Source: Agrobacterium fabrum str. C58 (GTDB lineage Bacteria; Pseudomonadota; Alphaproteobacteria; Rhizobiales; Rhizobiaceae). Taken from it: 64,000 nucleotides of DNA. The translations under genes were made by a program, and so were the position numbers. Location: contig NC_003065.3 in the NCBI RefSeq assembly GCF_000092025.1, positions 1 to 64,000 on the forward strand, written 5' to 3'. The notes below the pieces were generated by a model. It did no database searches. It saw only the letters and a program-made list of their open reading frames with translations, and was not told the origin of the DNA. Positions 29,692 through 40,307 of this stretch are shown in pieces (positions within the stretch are counted from its first letter, which is position 1; each line of letters opens with the position of its first letter).

Positions 29692-29981
29692 TTCAGCCTC
29701 TTCGGATGGTCATGGCGTTCGACCCTCATGCCGGCGTGAACCGTTTGCTGACAGCTTCGGATCGTGCCGATGTCTTCGACGTGCACGACACATTCGAAAC
29801 AGACGCCCATCATGCAGTAGGGCGCCCGGGGCTGGGCGGAAGGAAAGGAGGTCCGCGTATGGATGTCGTCCAGACGCAGAAAGACGGCGGCCAGAGGCTC
29901 TCCATCGCGAGCGGTCACGAGACGACCGTCGACGGTGATTTCCACGGCTTGGCCGGAGGGAAAGAGAATTTCACTCGTCAC
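29688..29981 (-). CDS. Small [2Fe-2S] ferredoxin-like subunit of nopaline oxidase
   Basis: 97 residues from a GTG at 29981-29979. That GTG overlaps the noxB stop as GTGA, and the noxC-like stop overlaps the noxA start as ATGA. Both junctions are translationally coupled, which fixes the start. A longer frame to 30191 merely runs antiparallel through noxB. Motif YCMMGVCFECVVHV plus a later RSC gives CX4CX2C...C, a plant-type ferredoxin cluster. It corresponds to HcnA in the HcnABC architecture, and I infer that it transfers electrons between the two flavin subunits NoxA and NoxB. Confidence 0.85.
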   Translation of the reverse strand: MTSEILFPSGQAVEITVDGRLVTARDGEPLAAVFLRLDDIHTRTSFPSAQPRAPYCMMGVCFECVVHVEDIGTIRSCQQTVHAGMRVERHDHPKRLK

Positions 29982-31096
29982 GCCGCGATCCCCATCTTGA
30001 ATCTGCTGCCGCGGAAAGCGTCGTAGGATGGCTCCCTTCCACCGGCTGCCAACCATTCGGCAAAAGGACCTGCATGCAGAGCGGCAAGGGTGACGCCGGA
30101 ATGGCATGCGACGACGTGGATACCTGGGTATCGCCGCGACCGATCGTAGACAGGCACCCCGTCCGGGGTCAGCACGCGTAGTCCCGCCCACTGCCGTATG
30201 ACACGCAACGCGCCGACGTCAGGCATCACATTGATCGCGCGATTGGCGATATGACGTGCGCCGGCAGCTGTCACGTCGGTAGACCGGCCCACACGTTCAT
30301 TCGTAACGCCGAGCTGAAACGTGCCCGTCATGGTCTGACGGATACCGCTGGCGGCGTAAGGGAAAACCGGGGCGACCCGTTCCGTGATGAGAAGCTGCCC
30401 CTTTTCCGGGACGAGCAGAAGCGGAAGGTCCAGGCTCTTGGCAAAAGCCATGGAGTCATTTCCCGCTGCAATAATCACCCGCTCCGCCTCTATCGTGAGG
30501 CCATCCGTCGCCAGTCGGAAGCCGCCAAGCGTGGGCGCGATGCTGTCGACGTGTTCGCCCGTCATCAAGGTTCCACCGAGGCGCACAAATCCGTCCAGCA
30601 TAGCGCGAAGGACCAGCAGAGGATTGACGTCACCGTCCATATGACTGAACGACGCTGAACACACCTTCGGCCCGAGACGGATGTCGGGAAGCATGCGCTC
30701 GATGCGCGAGCGCTCCAGCATCTCGAAGCGATAGTCAGGATGAATGGCAGCCATCTTCTCGCCGATCGCTTTTTCTTCTTCTGCCTGAGCTTCCGACGCA
30801 CAGAAGAGCAAACCACCGTTGCGGCGGTACTCCACGTCGACACCCGTCAGTTCTTTCAACTCGGATGCAAAACCGGGCCACAGCTCAGCGCTTTGCCGCG
30901 TGATGCGATGATATGCAGGATATTCGTCGCCCTTGCCCTGAACCCAGATCAGGCCGAAATTCGTTCGGGACGCACGCAGCGCATCGTCCGCGCCATCGAT
31001 GATGATCACCCGGCGCCCCAACTTGGCTAACCCGTATCCAATTGCGGCGCCCACTACACCGCCGCCAACAATGGCTGTCTCGAACTCGTGATCCAT
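29978..31096 (-). CDS. noxB: Nopaline oxidase subunit B
   Basis: 372 residues. FAD-dependent amine oxidase (DAO/GlyOx type) that carries out the oxidation of the opine. Dinucleotide motif TAIVGGGVVGAAIGYGLAKLG at 8-28; C-terminal FAD block GIHVVACHSGVTLAALHAGPFAEWLA. First gene of the leftward operon noxB-noxC-noxA-arcA-odh-ocd, transcribed from the 607-nt region shared with hyuA, which holds a NocR-like element. Confidence 0.94.
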   Translation of the reverse strand: MDHEFETAIVGGGVVGAAIGYGLAKLGRRVIIIDGADDALRASRTNFGLIWVQGKGDEYPAYHRITRQSAELWPGFASELKELTGVDVEYRRNGGLLFCASEAQAEEEKAIGEKMAAIHPDYRFEMLERSRIERMLPDIRLGPKVCSASFSHMDGDVNPLLVLRAMLDGFVRLGGTLMTGEHVDSIAPTLGGFRLATDGLTIEAERVIIAAGNDSMAFAKSLDLPLLLVPEKGQLLITERVAPVFPYAASGIRQTMTGTFQLGVTNERVGRSTDVTAAGARHIANRAINVMPDVGALRVIRQWAGLRVLTPDGVPVYDRSRRYPGIHVVACHSGVTLAALHAGPFAEWLAAGGREPSYDAFRGSRFKMGIAA

Positions 31097-31703
31097 TTAA
31101 CCTTCTCACAATACGAAGGCTTCCGTGCCCGGGCGAAACGTTCGATCCGTGGCCATTAGCCTCCAGTGAGCCAGACGCATCCTTCAATCCTCGTGCGGTC
31201 GGCTATACAGTGTGTCCAGCTGTCGCCGTTTTACGGCCAAGTTTTGAGGACCTTCTTTGCTTCGATTTCATCAGTCTTGAACAGATGATCACCATGTGAA
31301 GCGGGTCTATTGCAGATCTGGCTATCTTGGAATTCTTGCCTTCCAGCTTAGGGATAAGGCGTTGCCGCCCATGCTACAAGGGCAGTAATAGGCATACGGC
31401 GATGTTCAAATGTTATGAAGGCGGCACGGTTCTAGGGCCGTCGCGAGCCACAGGACGCGACCGGTTAATCTCAGTCACCTTCGTCGCCCTCAGTTTCTAT
31501 AAGCAGGCGAGTCTCATCCGTTCCGATTGATTGCCGTTGCCAATCAATCGGTGGGATATGCAAATTCTCCAAACAGAGTGAGCAGCGTATTCATCGCTGA
31601 AATATCGCGAATCATTCCAGGACGGAGACAGGTTTCATGAAGATCAGAGTAGATCGAAATATCCCGCAGGCCGACCAACTGAAGAAGCGAGGGTAAGTGG
31701 CAG
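31097..31703. promoter_or_regulatory. Divergent noxB / hyuA control region
   Basis: 607 nt without a supported gene. It contains the 59-bp element at 31362-31420 shared with the nocP-nocR region. noxB starts ~265 nt to the left and hyuA ~284 nt to the right. The hyuA start has a Shine-Dalgarno GAGGG at about 31690-31694. Literature on the nopaline noc region describes two opine-inducible promoters under NocR; this fits one of them. Confidence 0.7.
31362..31420 (+). promoter_or_regulatory. Putative NocR operator, copy 1
   Basis: A 59-bp element aligned without gaps to 40243-40301. It has TTGCC, two variable bases, CCAT, four variable bases, then the fully conserved CAAGGGCAGTAATAGGCAT, and a tail with ATGT and GTTATG. 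It contains an imperfect TTGCC-N14-GGCAG dyad, as expected for a LysR-type activator. Same orientation relative to the leftward target operon as copy 2. Confidence 0.7.
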
Positions 31704-33740
31704 ATGCTTAGAATCGGCGTTGATATCGGTGGGACGTTCACAGATTTTTGCGGGTGGCGTGAAGGAGAGGACAGGATCGTCACTCTGAAGGTACCTTCGA
31801 CTCCTCCCGCTTTCGAAAACGGTTTCCGCGAGGGATTCGAAAAACTACTGGAACGGCTCGCGCCCGAGCCGGGCGAGGCAGCCTTCCTCATGCACGGCAC
31901 CACGGTCAGCACGAATGCCGTAATCGAGCGAAAAGGCCCGAAGATCGCGTTCTTCGTAACGAAGGGATACAGGGATCTGCTCGAACTGCAGCGGATCGGC
32001 GTCCGCAACCCTCTGAACCTGTTCGAGACCCGAACCAGGCCGCTGATCGATCGCGAGATGGTTTTCGAGGTTGAGGAACGCCTGCTGCGCGGCGGCTTGG
32101 TTCGAACCTCGATCGACGAGGCCGCAGTCGAGGCACTTGCCCGTCGTGCAGCCGACGCAGGTGCTGCCGGCTATGCGGTCGCGCTGCTTCACAGCTACGC
32201 CAACCCGCAGCATGAACAAGCGGTCGCGCGGGCTATCCGTAAAGCGGTCGGCGAAGATGCCGAGGTCAGCCTGTCCAGCGAGATCTGGCCGCGGATCGGA
32301 GAATACGAAAGAGCGATCGTCAGTGTGCTCAACGCTTTCGTGAAGCGCCGGATGAACGAGTATATCGGTGCGGTCGAAACTTATGTGGCTGAACGGTTGC
32401 CAGGGTCGCAACTTTTCGTCACACGCTCGAACGGTGGTGCGATGGCCGCCAGTGAGGCGCGCAACTTCCCCGTCCATACGCTTCTGTCGGGTCCGGCGTC
32501 TGGCGTGACGGCTGTGCAATATCTCGGCCGCGCCTTGGGCGAACACAACATCCTCACCATGGACATGGGTGGCACCAGCACTGACATCTCGCTCGTGCGC
32601 GATGGCGAAGCTCTGACCTCGACTTCGGCCGAGGTGGGTGAGTTTCCGGTTGTCATGCCAGTTACCAGCATCGAGGCGATCGGCGCAGGCGGCGGTTCGG
32701 TCGTCACGATTGATGGCGGGGTGTTGCGTATCGGCCCGCGCAGTGCTGGGTCCTATCCTGGTCCTGCCTGCTTCAGCCGAGGCGGCACGGAACCCACGCT
32801 GACCGATGCCTTTTTACTTGCGGGCTATTTGCCTGAAGCCCTTCTTGGCGGCGATATGCAGCTCGATCGTCATGCCGCCGAACGCGCTATGGCGCCGATT
32901 GCGGAGACTCTCAAGACGGACGTGCTCAGCGCCGCGGAAATGTGCGTCACCGTCGCAAGCTCGAACATGGTGGCCGGTGTCTTGCCCTATCTCGCACGCC
33001 AGGGCGTCGATCCCGAAGATCTGACGGTGCTCGTTTACGGCGGAGCTGGCGCGATCCAGGGGCCGCTCCTTGCGGCCGAGATCGGCGTGAACCGCGTTCT
33101 TGTGCCGGCGACACCTTCCGTATTCTGTGCCCTCGGGGGCCTTGTCTCTGATTTGAGCAACGACGCGCTCGAAACCGTCCACGGCCTTGATATCGATGGT
33201 TCTCTCATCGCGAAGAAGTTTCAGGTCCTTCGCGAGCAGGGAGCCGAATGGTTATCGCGACAGGCACCGCCGGAGCGTCTCGTGTCGAAAACGTTCGAGT
33301 GCTGGGCCGAGATGCGCTACGTCGGGCAGTCCTTCCAGGTTGACGTGCGGCTGCCGGATACGGCGATCGAAGCGCACGACATTGCCGCAATGCATGCCGC
33401 CTTCCACCAAGAGCACGAACGCATCTACAGCCATGCCGACAAAGCGGCGCCAGTCGAATTCGTCGACCTGCGCATGCGCGTGCGTGGATCGATGTCGATA
33501 CCTCAGCCCTCTACACCTGAAACGTCCGGGGCTGGCGGTGCGCTCAAAACGGTGCGTTCGATGCGCTTCCACAACAAACTCATTCCTGAGGTACGCGTCT
33601 TTGATCGCGCATCTCTCACCCCCAACGATGCGATCCAGGGGCCGGCCGTCATCGAGCAGCGTGATGCGACGATCGTCGTTCCGCCAGAGTTCGTTGCCCG
33701 CGTCGGAGCCTTTGGCGCAATCCTCATGACCCGGAGCTGA
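31704..33740 (+). CDS. hyuA: Hydantoinase/oxoprolinase family subunit A
   Basis: 678 residues. ATP-binding subunit of the N-methylhydantoinase/5-oxoprolinase/acetone-carboxylase family, which opens lactam or hydantoin rings using ATP. Actin-like phosphate motifs GVDIGGTFTDF at 5-15 and TMDMGGTSTDISL near 286; HGTTVSTNAVIERKG and GPASGV are family blocks. hyuB follows 3 nt after the stop. Setting between the nopaline oxidase and nopaline importer suggests an opine-related lactam as substrate. Confidence 0.92.
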   Translation: MLRIGVDIGGTFTDFCGWREGEDRIVTLKVPSTPPAFENGFREGFEKLLERLAPEPGEAAFLMHGTTVSTNAVIERKGPKIAFFVTKGYRDLLELQRIGVRNPLNLFETRTRPLIDREMVFEVEERLLRGGLVRTSIDEAAVEALARRAADAGAAGYAVALLHSYANPQHEQAVARAIRKAVGEDAEVSLSSEIWPRIGEYERAIVSVLNAFVKRRMNEYIGAVETYVAERLPGSQLFVTRSNGGAMAASEARNFPVHTLLSGPASGVTAVQYLGRALGEHNILTMDMGGTSTDISLVRDGEALTSTSAEVGEFPVVMPVTSIEAIGAGGGSVVTIDGGVLRIGPRSAGSYPGPACFSRGGTEPTLTDAFLLAGYLPEALLGGDMQLDRHAAERAMAPIAETLKTDVLSAAEMCVTVASSNMVAGVLPYLARQGVDPEDLTVLVYGGAGAIQGPLLAAEIGVNRVLVPATPSVFCALGGLVSDLSNDALETVHGLDIDGSLIAKKFQVLREQGAEWLSRQAPPERLVSKTFECWAEMRYVGQSFQVDVRLPDTAIEAHDIAAMHAAFHQEHERIYSHADKAAPVEFVDLRMRVRGSMSIPQPSTPETSGAGGALKTVRSMRFHNKLIPEVRVFDRASLTPNDAIQGPAVIEQRDATIVVPPEFVARVGAFGAILMTRS

Positions 33741-33743
33741 TCA

Positions 33744-35699
33744 ATGGATGCCGTTCGTACTGCCGTCATGAACAATCGCTTCAACGCGATTGTCGAAGAA
33801 GCCTCTGCCGCGATCTACCGCACCGCCCATACGACTTTTGTTAAGATCGTCCAGGATTACCAGTGTGCGATTGCGACTGCCGAAGGCGAAATGTTCGCTT
33901 ATCCGATGTTGTCTGGCGTCAATGTCTTCGTCGGCTCCCCGTTGAAGCCGACGCTGGATGCCATCGGCCGGGAGAACCTGAAGCCAGGCGATATCATCAT
34001 CACCAACGATCCCTTTGCCACGGACGGTCTGGTGACGCACCTGATGGACGTTACGCTGCTTTATCCGATCTTCTTCGACGAGAAGCTGATCGCGATCGGC
34101 TGGGCATTTGTCCATGCGTCCGATATCGGCGGCGCCGTTCCGGGAAGTATCTCGCCAGCCTTCACGGAAGTATTCCAGGAGGGCCTCCGTGTCAGGCCAA
34201 TGAAGCTCTACGAAGGAGGGGTGTTGAACGAAGCGATCAAGTCGATCTTCCAGGACAACAGCCGAATTCCGACCGAGTTGTGGGGCGACATTCAGGCCAT
34301 GATCTCGGGCCTGAAGAGCATGGACCGGCGCGTGAGCGAGCTTTGCGAGCGATATGATCGTGAGAGTGTCGAGGAGGGGATGCAGGACGTCATCAACTAC
34401 GCGGAGACCAAGGCCCGCGCGGTGATCAGGACGATTCGAGACGGTGTCTATACCTTCTCGGACTATCTTGAAGGGATCCATGATGGTCAGCTGGCCTATT
34501 TCAGCGTGACCATGACGGTGAAGGACAGCGAGATCGAGGTTGATTTTACCGGCACGGATCCGCAATTGGCGGCCGCCTACAACCTGGTAACGGGGGCAAC
34601 CACCCACCCCTACATTATCCAGTGCCTTTACGCCTACATCCTGACCGTTGATCCGCTGACGCCGCGCAACTCCGGTATCTTGCGGGCGATCCACGGCCAT
34701 GCTCCGCGTGGCACGGTTCTCAACGCGGTCTATCCCGCTTCCGGCGGGTCTCGTGCTGCATCAGCGACACGCGCCTACGACGTTATCCTGGGGTGCCTCA
34801 ATCAGGCACTACCGGAGGGCCTTGCCGCAGCCGGTGGCGGTATGAGCGGGGTTATCGTCGTTTCGGCTCCCGATCCTCGTACAGGCCGTGACCGTGTCAA
34901 CGTGGTGGGTACGATCGACGGCGGCGGCGGTGCCCGCCGTGGCGTTGACGGCCTGGACGGATCGGAAGTACGCTACTCACAGCGCAGCGTGCCAGTCGAA
35001 GTCATCGAGATCGAAACGGTGCTAGTCATGCGGGCGCTCCGCCTCGTGCCGGACAGTCGCCGCGCGGGAAGGTTCGCCAGCGGCGCCGCGCTCGAAATTG
35101 AAATGGAAAACACGTCAAATCGCGCGGTCATAACGGTCAGAAACCTGAACCGGTTTGTGTTCGCGCCGTGGGGCTTCAAGGGGGGAGAGATCGGTCTTCT
35201 GGGTAAGGCAGTCGTCAATCCTGGCCGACCCGATGAGCGATCGGTCGGCAAGATCTCGGTGCTGGAGCTCGGACAGGGCGATATTCTCAGGATCACCAGT
35301 TCCACAGGCGGGGCGTTCGGCGAACCTCTTGAGCGGGATGTGGCGGCGATCGCGCGCGAGATCGAAAACGGCATGCTTTCCCCGGAGCGGGCCGCCGACG
35401 TCTATGCTGTCGTCTTCGACCGGGACAGTAAGATCGACGAGGCGGCGACCGCAGAACATCGCCGCGAACGCGCAAACCGAAAGTCAGACGACTTTAATTT
35501 CTGCATCGTACGCCAGCGTCAGGACCAGGTGTGGTCGCAGCAGACACGCAGGGAACTGGCATCGCGGGCGTTGACCTATGAACAGCGCATCCGCAGCCAG
35601 CTCGTCGATCGCGTTCATCACCGCCTGTTGGCGAAAGGTGAGCGGGTTGATGCCGGGAAACTGGATCAAGTCATTGCCGAAGAAGCCGGCCGGTTGTAG
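33744..35699 (+). CDS. hyuB: Hydantoinase/oxoprolinase family subunit B
   Basis: 651 residues; partner of HyuA. Typical blocks: FNAIVEEASAAIYRTAHTTF at the N-terminus, DIIITNDPFATDGLVTHLMD, HASDIGGAVPGS and the YPASGGSRAAS region. The last ~110 residues (from about AADVYAVVF) include a charged tail, RRERANRKSDDFN, longer than in many HyuB proteins. Shine-Dalgarno GGAG lies just inside the end of hyuA, so the genes are coupled. A hairpin at 35767-35794 follows. Confidence 0.92.
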   Translation: MDAVRTAVMNNRFNAIVEEASAAIYRTAHTTFVKIVQDYQCAIATAEGEMFAYPMLSGVNVFVGSPLKPTLDAIGRENLKPGDIIITNDPFATDGLVTHLMDVTLLYPIFFDEKLIAIGWAFVHASDIGGAVPGSISPAFTEVFQEGLRVRPMKLYEGGVLNEAIKSIFQDNSRIPTELWGDIQAMISGLKSMDRRVSELCERYDRESVEEGMQDVINYAETKARAVIRTIRDGVYTFSDYLEGIHDGQLAYFSVTMTVKDSEIEVDFTGTDPQLAAAYNLVTGATTHPYIIQCLYAYILTVDPLTPRNSGILRAIHGHAPRGTVLNAVYPASGGSRAASATRAYDVILGCLNQALPEGLAAAGGGMSGVIVVSAPDPRTGRDRVNVVGTIDGGGGARRGVDGLDGSEVRYSQRSVPVEVIEIETVLVMRALRLVPDSRRAGRFASGAALEIEMENTSNRAVITVRNLNRFVFAPWGFKGGEIGLLGKAVVNPGRPDERSVGKISVLELGQGDILRITSSTGGAFGEPLERDVAAIAREIENGMLSPERAADVYAVVFDRDSKIDEAATAEHRRERANRKSDDFNFCIVRQRQDQVWSQQTRRELASRALTYEQRIRSQLVDRVHHRLLAKGERVDAGKLDQVIAEEAGRL

Positions 35700-35766
35700 C
35701 GGCGATGGTCCTGTGATCGTAATCAGTTAGACTAGTGTGAACGGTCGTCTGAAAGTGCGGCTATTG

Positions 35767-35794
35767 GGATGCCTCCTCCAGGGGCATCCTTTGT
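35767..35794 (+). terminator. Rho-independent-type terminator after hyuB
   Basis: Seven-bp perfect stem GGATGCC (35767-35773) / GGCATCC (35783-35789), followed by TTTGTT. It lies between the converging hyuB and the LysR gene, and could act on both. Confidence 0.65.
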
Positions 35795-35818
35795 TCATTC
35801 AGGATTTCAAAAGCGCCG

Positions 35819-36739
35819 CTATTTTCGTGCTGAAATCAGGTTTTGCGCAGCCAACGTCGCAAACTCGACGAAAGGCAGTATCCCTGGAACCGGGCAATCT
35901 GGATTCCAGCCCACGGCCATCGAAATTTCGACGGACATATCGTCCACAACCCGGGTAACAACGCCGTCAGGGGCCATCGCAGACACCCACTCCGGCAGGA
36001 ACGTGATCCCGGCGCCGGCAGTCACCAGGGCCAGAGCTGTATTGGTGTCGGAGACCGCTATGTCGTTCTCGATCAGCAGGCCGGCGCCGGAAAGTTGTTC
36101 GTATACAGTCTCAAAACACGATAGCTCGAAGCGCTTCAGCGCAAAAACACCGTGCCCGGCGAAATCTGACAATCTCAACGCCGGTTTCCTCGCAAGCGCC
36201 GATTGGCGAGGCATGACGGCGACAAATCGTTCCGAGAGCAGGTGGCGAAACCGCACGAGATTGCTGTTGGATGGCGGTCGCATCAACCCGACATGGAAGT
36301 CACCGCGCTCGATCCCTCGCAGAAGCTCGATAGAATCGACCTCTTTGATGGCAAGCCTTGTCCTGGGAAACCTTTGCCGGAAACGGCTCAAGATCAAGGG
36401 GAGCAATTGACTGGTGGCCGGGCTGATCGCTCCGATGATCAGCTCTTCTCCGCCGGGACTGAGACCGCCGGCTTCCAGCTTGGCATTGAGGATCGCCTCG
36501 TCGATTTTCAAAAGGATATCTCGCGCGTGATCAAGGAATGATGCCCCCGCACGCGTCAGATCCACGCGCCGCGTAGAACGGATGAACAGTTGCACCCCCA
36601 TAAGCTCTTCGAGCCGCTTGATCTGCTGGCTGAGCGTTGGCTGCGACATGTTCAGTCGGATCGCGGCCCTGCGGAAATGTAGTTCTTCAGCGGCAACGAC
36701 AAAGCAGCGGATGCTTCCGATCTCTATTTGATACGACAT
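35819..36739 (-). CDS. LysR-type transcriptional regulator
   Basis: 306 residues. N-terminal helix-turn-helix with FVVAAEELHFRRAAIRLNMSQPTLSQQIKRLE, then a LysR substrate-binding domain (GELIIGAISPAT, FLPEWV near the end). It lies 115 nt downstream of nocM on the same strand, and converges with hyuB. It is distinct from NocR in sequence. It may respond to a catabolic intermediate or to the hyuAB substrate; its target cannot be read from the sequence. Confidence 0.9.
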   Translation of the reverse strand: MSYQIEIGSIRCFVVAAEELHFRRAAIRLNMSQPTLSQQIKRLEELMGVQLFIRSTRRVDLTRAGASFLDHARDILLKIDEAILNAKLEAGGLSPGGEELIIGAISPATSQLLPLILSRFRQRFPRTRLAIKEVDSIELLRGIERGDFHVGLMRPPSNSNLVRFRHLLSERFVAVMPRQSALARKPALRLSDFAGHGVFALKRFELSCFETVYEQLSGAGLLIENDIAVSDTNTALALVTAGAGITFLPEWVSAMAPDGVVTRVVDDMSVEISMAVGWNPDCPVPGILPFVEFATLAAQNLISARK

Positions 36740-36853
36740 CTCCGCTCACCAATACAAAGCAACGTAACATTCAAACCCGAAGATTTGAATGCTACGTCGA
36801 CATTCGCCTGAGCGCACTCTTTCGATCGCTAATCCAACGGGGATTTCCAAGTT

Positions 36854-37579
36854 CTAATGCGTCTCCGCGGCCTTCGGAGCCGTTCCGCCCACCCGGGCGC
36901 GCATGTGCGGATTCAGCCACCACTCCGCCAGCATGACCAGACGGCTGACAACGAACGTGATAAACAGGTAGATCGCACCGGCGACGATGAACACTTCGAC
37001 CGGGCTGTAGGTGGCCGAGATGATCTGCTTCGCCAGACCGGTCACTTCGACAATGGTGATTGTCGAAGCAAGCGACGTCGATTTGATGATGAGCATCACT
37101 TCGTTGCCATATGCCGGCAATGCTTGCCGAATGGCGATCGGGAACACGATCCTCCGGAATTGAAGAAAGGTCGACATTCCGACTGCACGCGCTGCTTCGA
37201 TCTGCCCGAGCGAAACCGACTGGATGCCGCCCCGGATGATCTCGCTGGTGTAGGCTGCGGTATTGAGGGCCAGCGCCAGGATCGCGCAGAACCATGGCTC
37301 GCGGAATGACGACCACAAGCCAACTTCGGAGAGAACGCCCCTGAACTGAGCGGAGCCGTAGTAAATCAGGAACATCTGCACCAGAAGCGGCGTCGATCTG
37401 ATGATGTAGACGTAGCCGTATGCCAATGAAGAAACGATACGGTTCTTCGAAAGCCGCATCAGCGCAACAGGCACAGAAACAACAAACCCGATGAGGAGCG
37501 ATATGAACGCGAGGGTGAGCGTCGTGGGGACGGCGGCGAGCAGTTTCGGGAACGACTCGATGATGAGTTGAATATCCAT
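36854..37579 (-). CDS. nocM: Nopaline ABC transporter permease M
   Basis: 241 residues, inner-membrane permease of the polar-amino-acid ABC family. Contains about five hydrophobic spans and the EAA loop RAVGMSTFLQFRRIVFPIAIRQALP. Partner permease NocQ ends one base before its start. Imports nopaline (and related opines) with NocT, NocQ and NocP. Confidence 0.95.
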   Translation of the reverse strand: MDIQLIIESFPKLLAAVPTTLTLAFISLLIGFVVSVPVALMRLSKNRIVSSLAYGYVYIIRSTPLLVQMFLIYYGSAQFRGVLSEVGLWSSFREPWFCAILALALNTAAYTSEIIRGGIQSVSLGQIEAARAVGMSTFLQFRRIVFPIAIRQALPAYGNEVMLIIKSTSLASTITIVEVTGLAKQIISATYSPVEVFIVAGAIYLFITFVVSRLVMLAEWWLNPHMRARVGGTAPKAAETH

Positions 37580-37580
37580 A

Positions 37581-38291
37581 CTATTGGCTCCTCACACCGC
37601 GGTTCGCCCATTTTTCAGCTTTGAGAAAGCCCCGGTTTGAGACGGAGGAAAGCAGAAGGAATATCACGAAGGCGGTGATGTAGAAGGTAAATGGCTGTTT
37701 CGTCGAACCCGCACCCATGGCCGCTGTCCGCATGATCTCGACTAGACCGACGACAGAGATCAGCGAAGTGTCCTTGAGGGTGAACTGCCAGACATTTCCC
37801 AGCCCGGGCAGCGCGAATCTGGCGGCTTGGGGGATCAACACCCGGCGCAGGCGCAGCCACGGACCCATTCCAATGGATTTCGCTGCTTCGATCTGTCCGG
37901 GTGGAACAGCGAGAACGGCTGCGCGAATGACTTCTGTCGCATACGCTCCCGCACTCACGCTGATGCAAAGCACACCGATCACGAAGATCGGAGGCTCGAT
38001 GTAGCCCTCGTATCCGAAAAGCCCGTTGGCGATTGTCCGCAGCAGTGTCCCACCGCCGAAGAACACCAGAAAGATGATGAGCAGTTCGGGGACACCGCGA
38101 ACAACTGTCGTATAGACGTCGCCGAGCAAGCGTAGTGACCAAAAACGGGAAAGCTTTGCCGCAGCAAAGAGCGAACCGAAGATGATTCCGAAAAAGTACG
38201 AACAGGCTGCAACGACAACGGTCATCATCGCCCCTCGCGCCAGTTCATCGCCCCAGCCGGCATCCCCCCATTGAAGTAGTGTTAAATCCAT
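37581..38291 (-). CDS. nocQ: Nopaline ABC transporter permease Q
   Basis: 236 residues, polar-amino-acid ABC permease. EAA loop AAKSIGMGPWLRLRRVLIPQAARFALPGLG; hydrophobic spans at about 20-45, 62-80, 92-115 and near the C-terminus. Second permease of the nocPTQM operon; 73 nt after nocT. Confidence 0.95.
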   Translation of the reverse strand: MDLTLLQWGDAGWGDELARGAMMTVVVAACSYFFGIIFGSLFAAAKLSRFWSLRLLGDVYTTVVRGVPELLIIFLVFFGGGTLLRTIANGLFGYEGYIEPPIFVIGVLCISVSAGAYATEVIRAAVLAVPPGQIEAAKSIGMGPWLRLRRVLIPQAARFALPGLGNVWQFTLKDTSLISVVGLVEIMRTAAMGAGSTKQPFTFYITAFVIFLLLSSVSNRGFLKAEKWANRGVRSQ

Positions 38292-38364
38292 GGCCTACGC
38301 CTCAAGCTTTGCAAAACGCAAAGAGCGCGGCCGAATAAATGCCGACGCTCCGATTGAAAGAGAA

Positions 38365-40054
<1,690 letters not shown>

Positions 40055-40307
40055 TCGCGTTCCCTTGTTTATCATTCCCAATCTCTTGCGATGCAGCGCA
40101 AAACCGTGAGGACGGGACAGCCGAAAATGACGCCGCTGGCAATCTGCCCAGCATTCATTCTCAACGGTGCAGCACGTGTTGACGTGACCGCCGCAGTGCA
40201 TTCTTCGAGAGTAGGACCCAGTTTTCTATTGTTACTAAAAGCTTGCCTTCCATATCGCAAGGGCAGTAATAGGCATGCGCCCATGTGTATTTGTTATGGA
40301 GAAAGCA
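40055..40307. promoter_or_regulatory. nocP-nocR divergent promoter region
   Basis: 253 nt shared by the importer operon and its activator gene. The right end carries the second copy of the 59-bp element, abutting the nocR ribosome site; this is the classic arrangement for a LysR regulator controlling itself and a divergent target. Confidence 0.75.
40243..40301 (+). promoter_or_regulatory. Putative NocR operator, copy 2
   Basis: Gap-free counterpart of 31362-31420 with the common core CAAGGGCAGTAATAGGCAT at 40258-40276 and GTTATG at 40293-40298. It overlaps the nocR leader (GGAG at 40298-40301), so occupation could also repress nocR. Confidence 0.75.
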
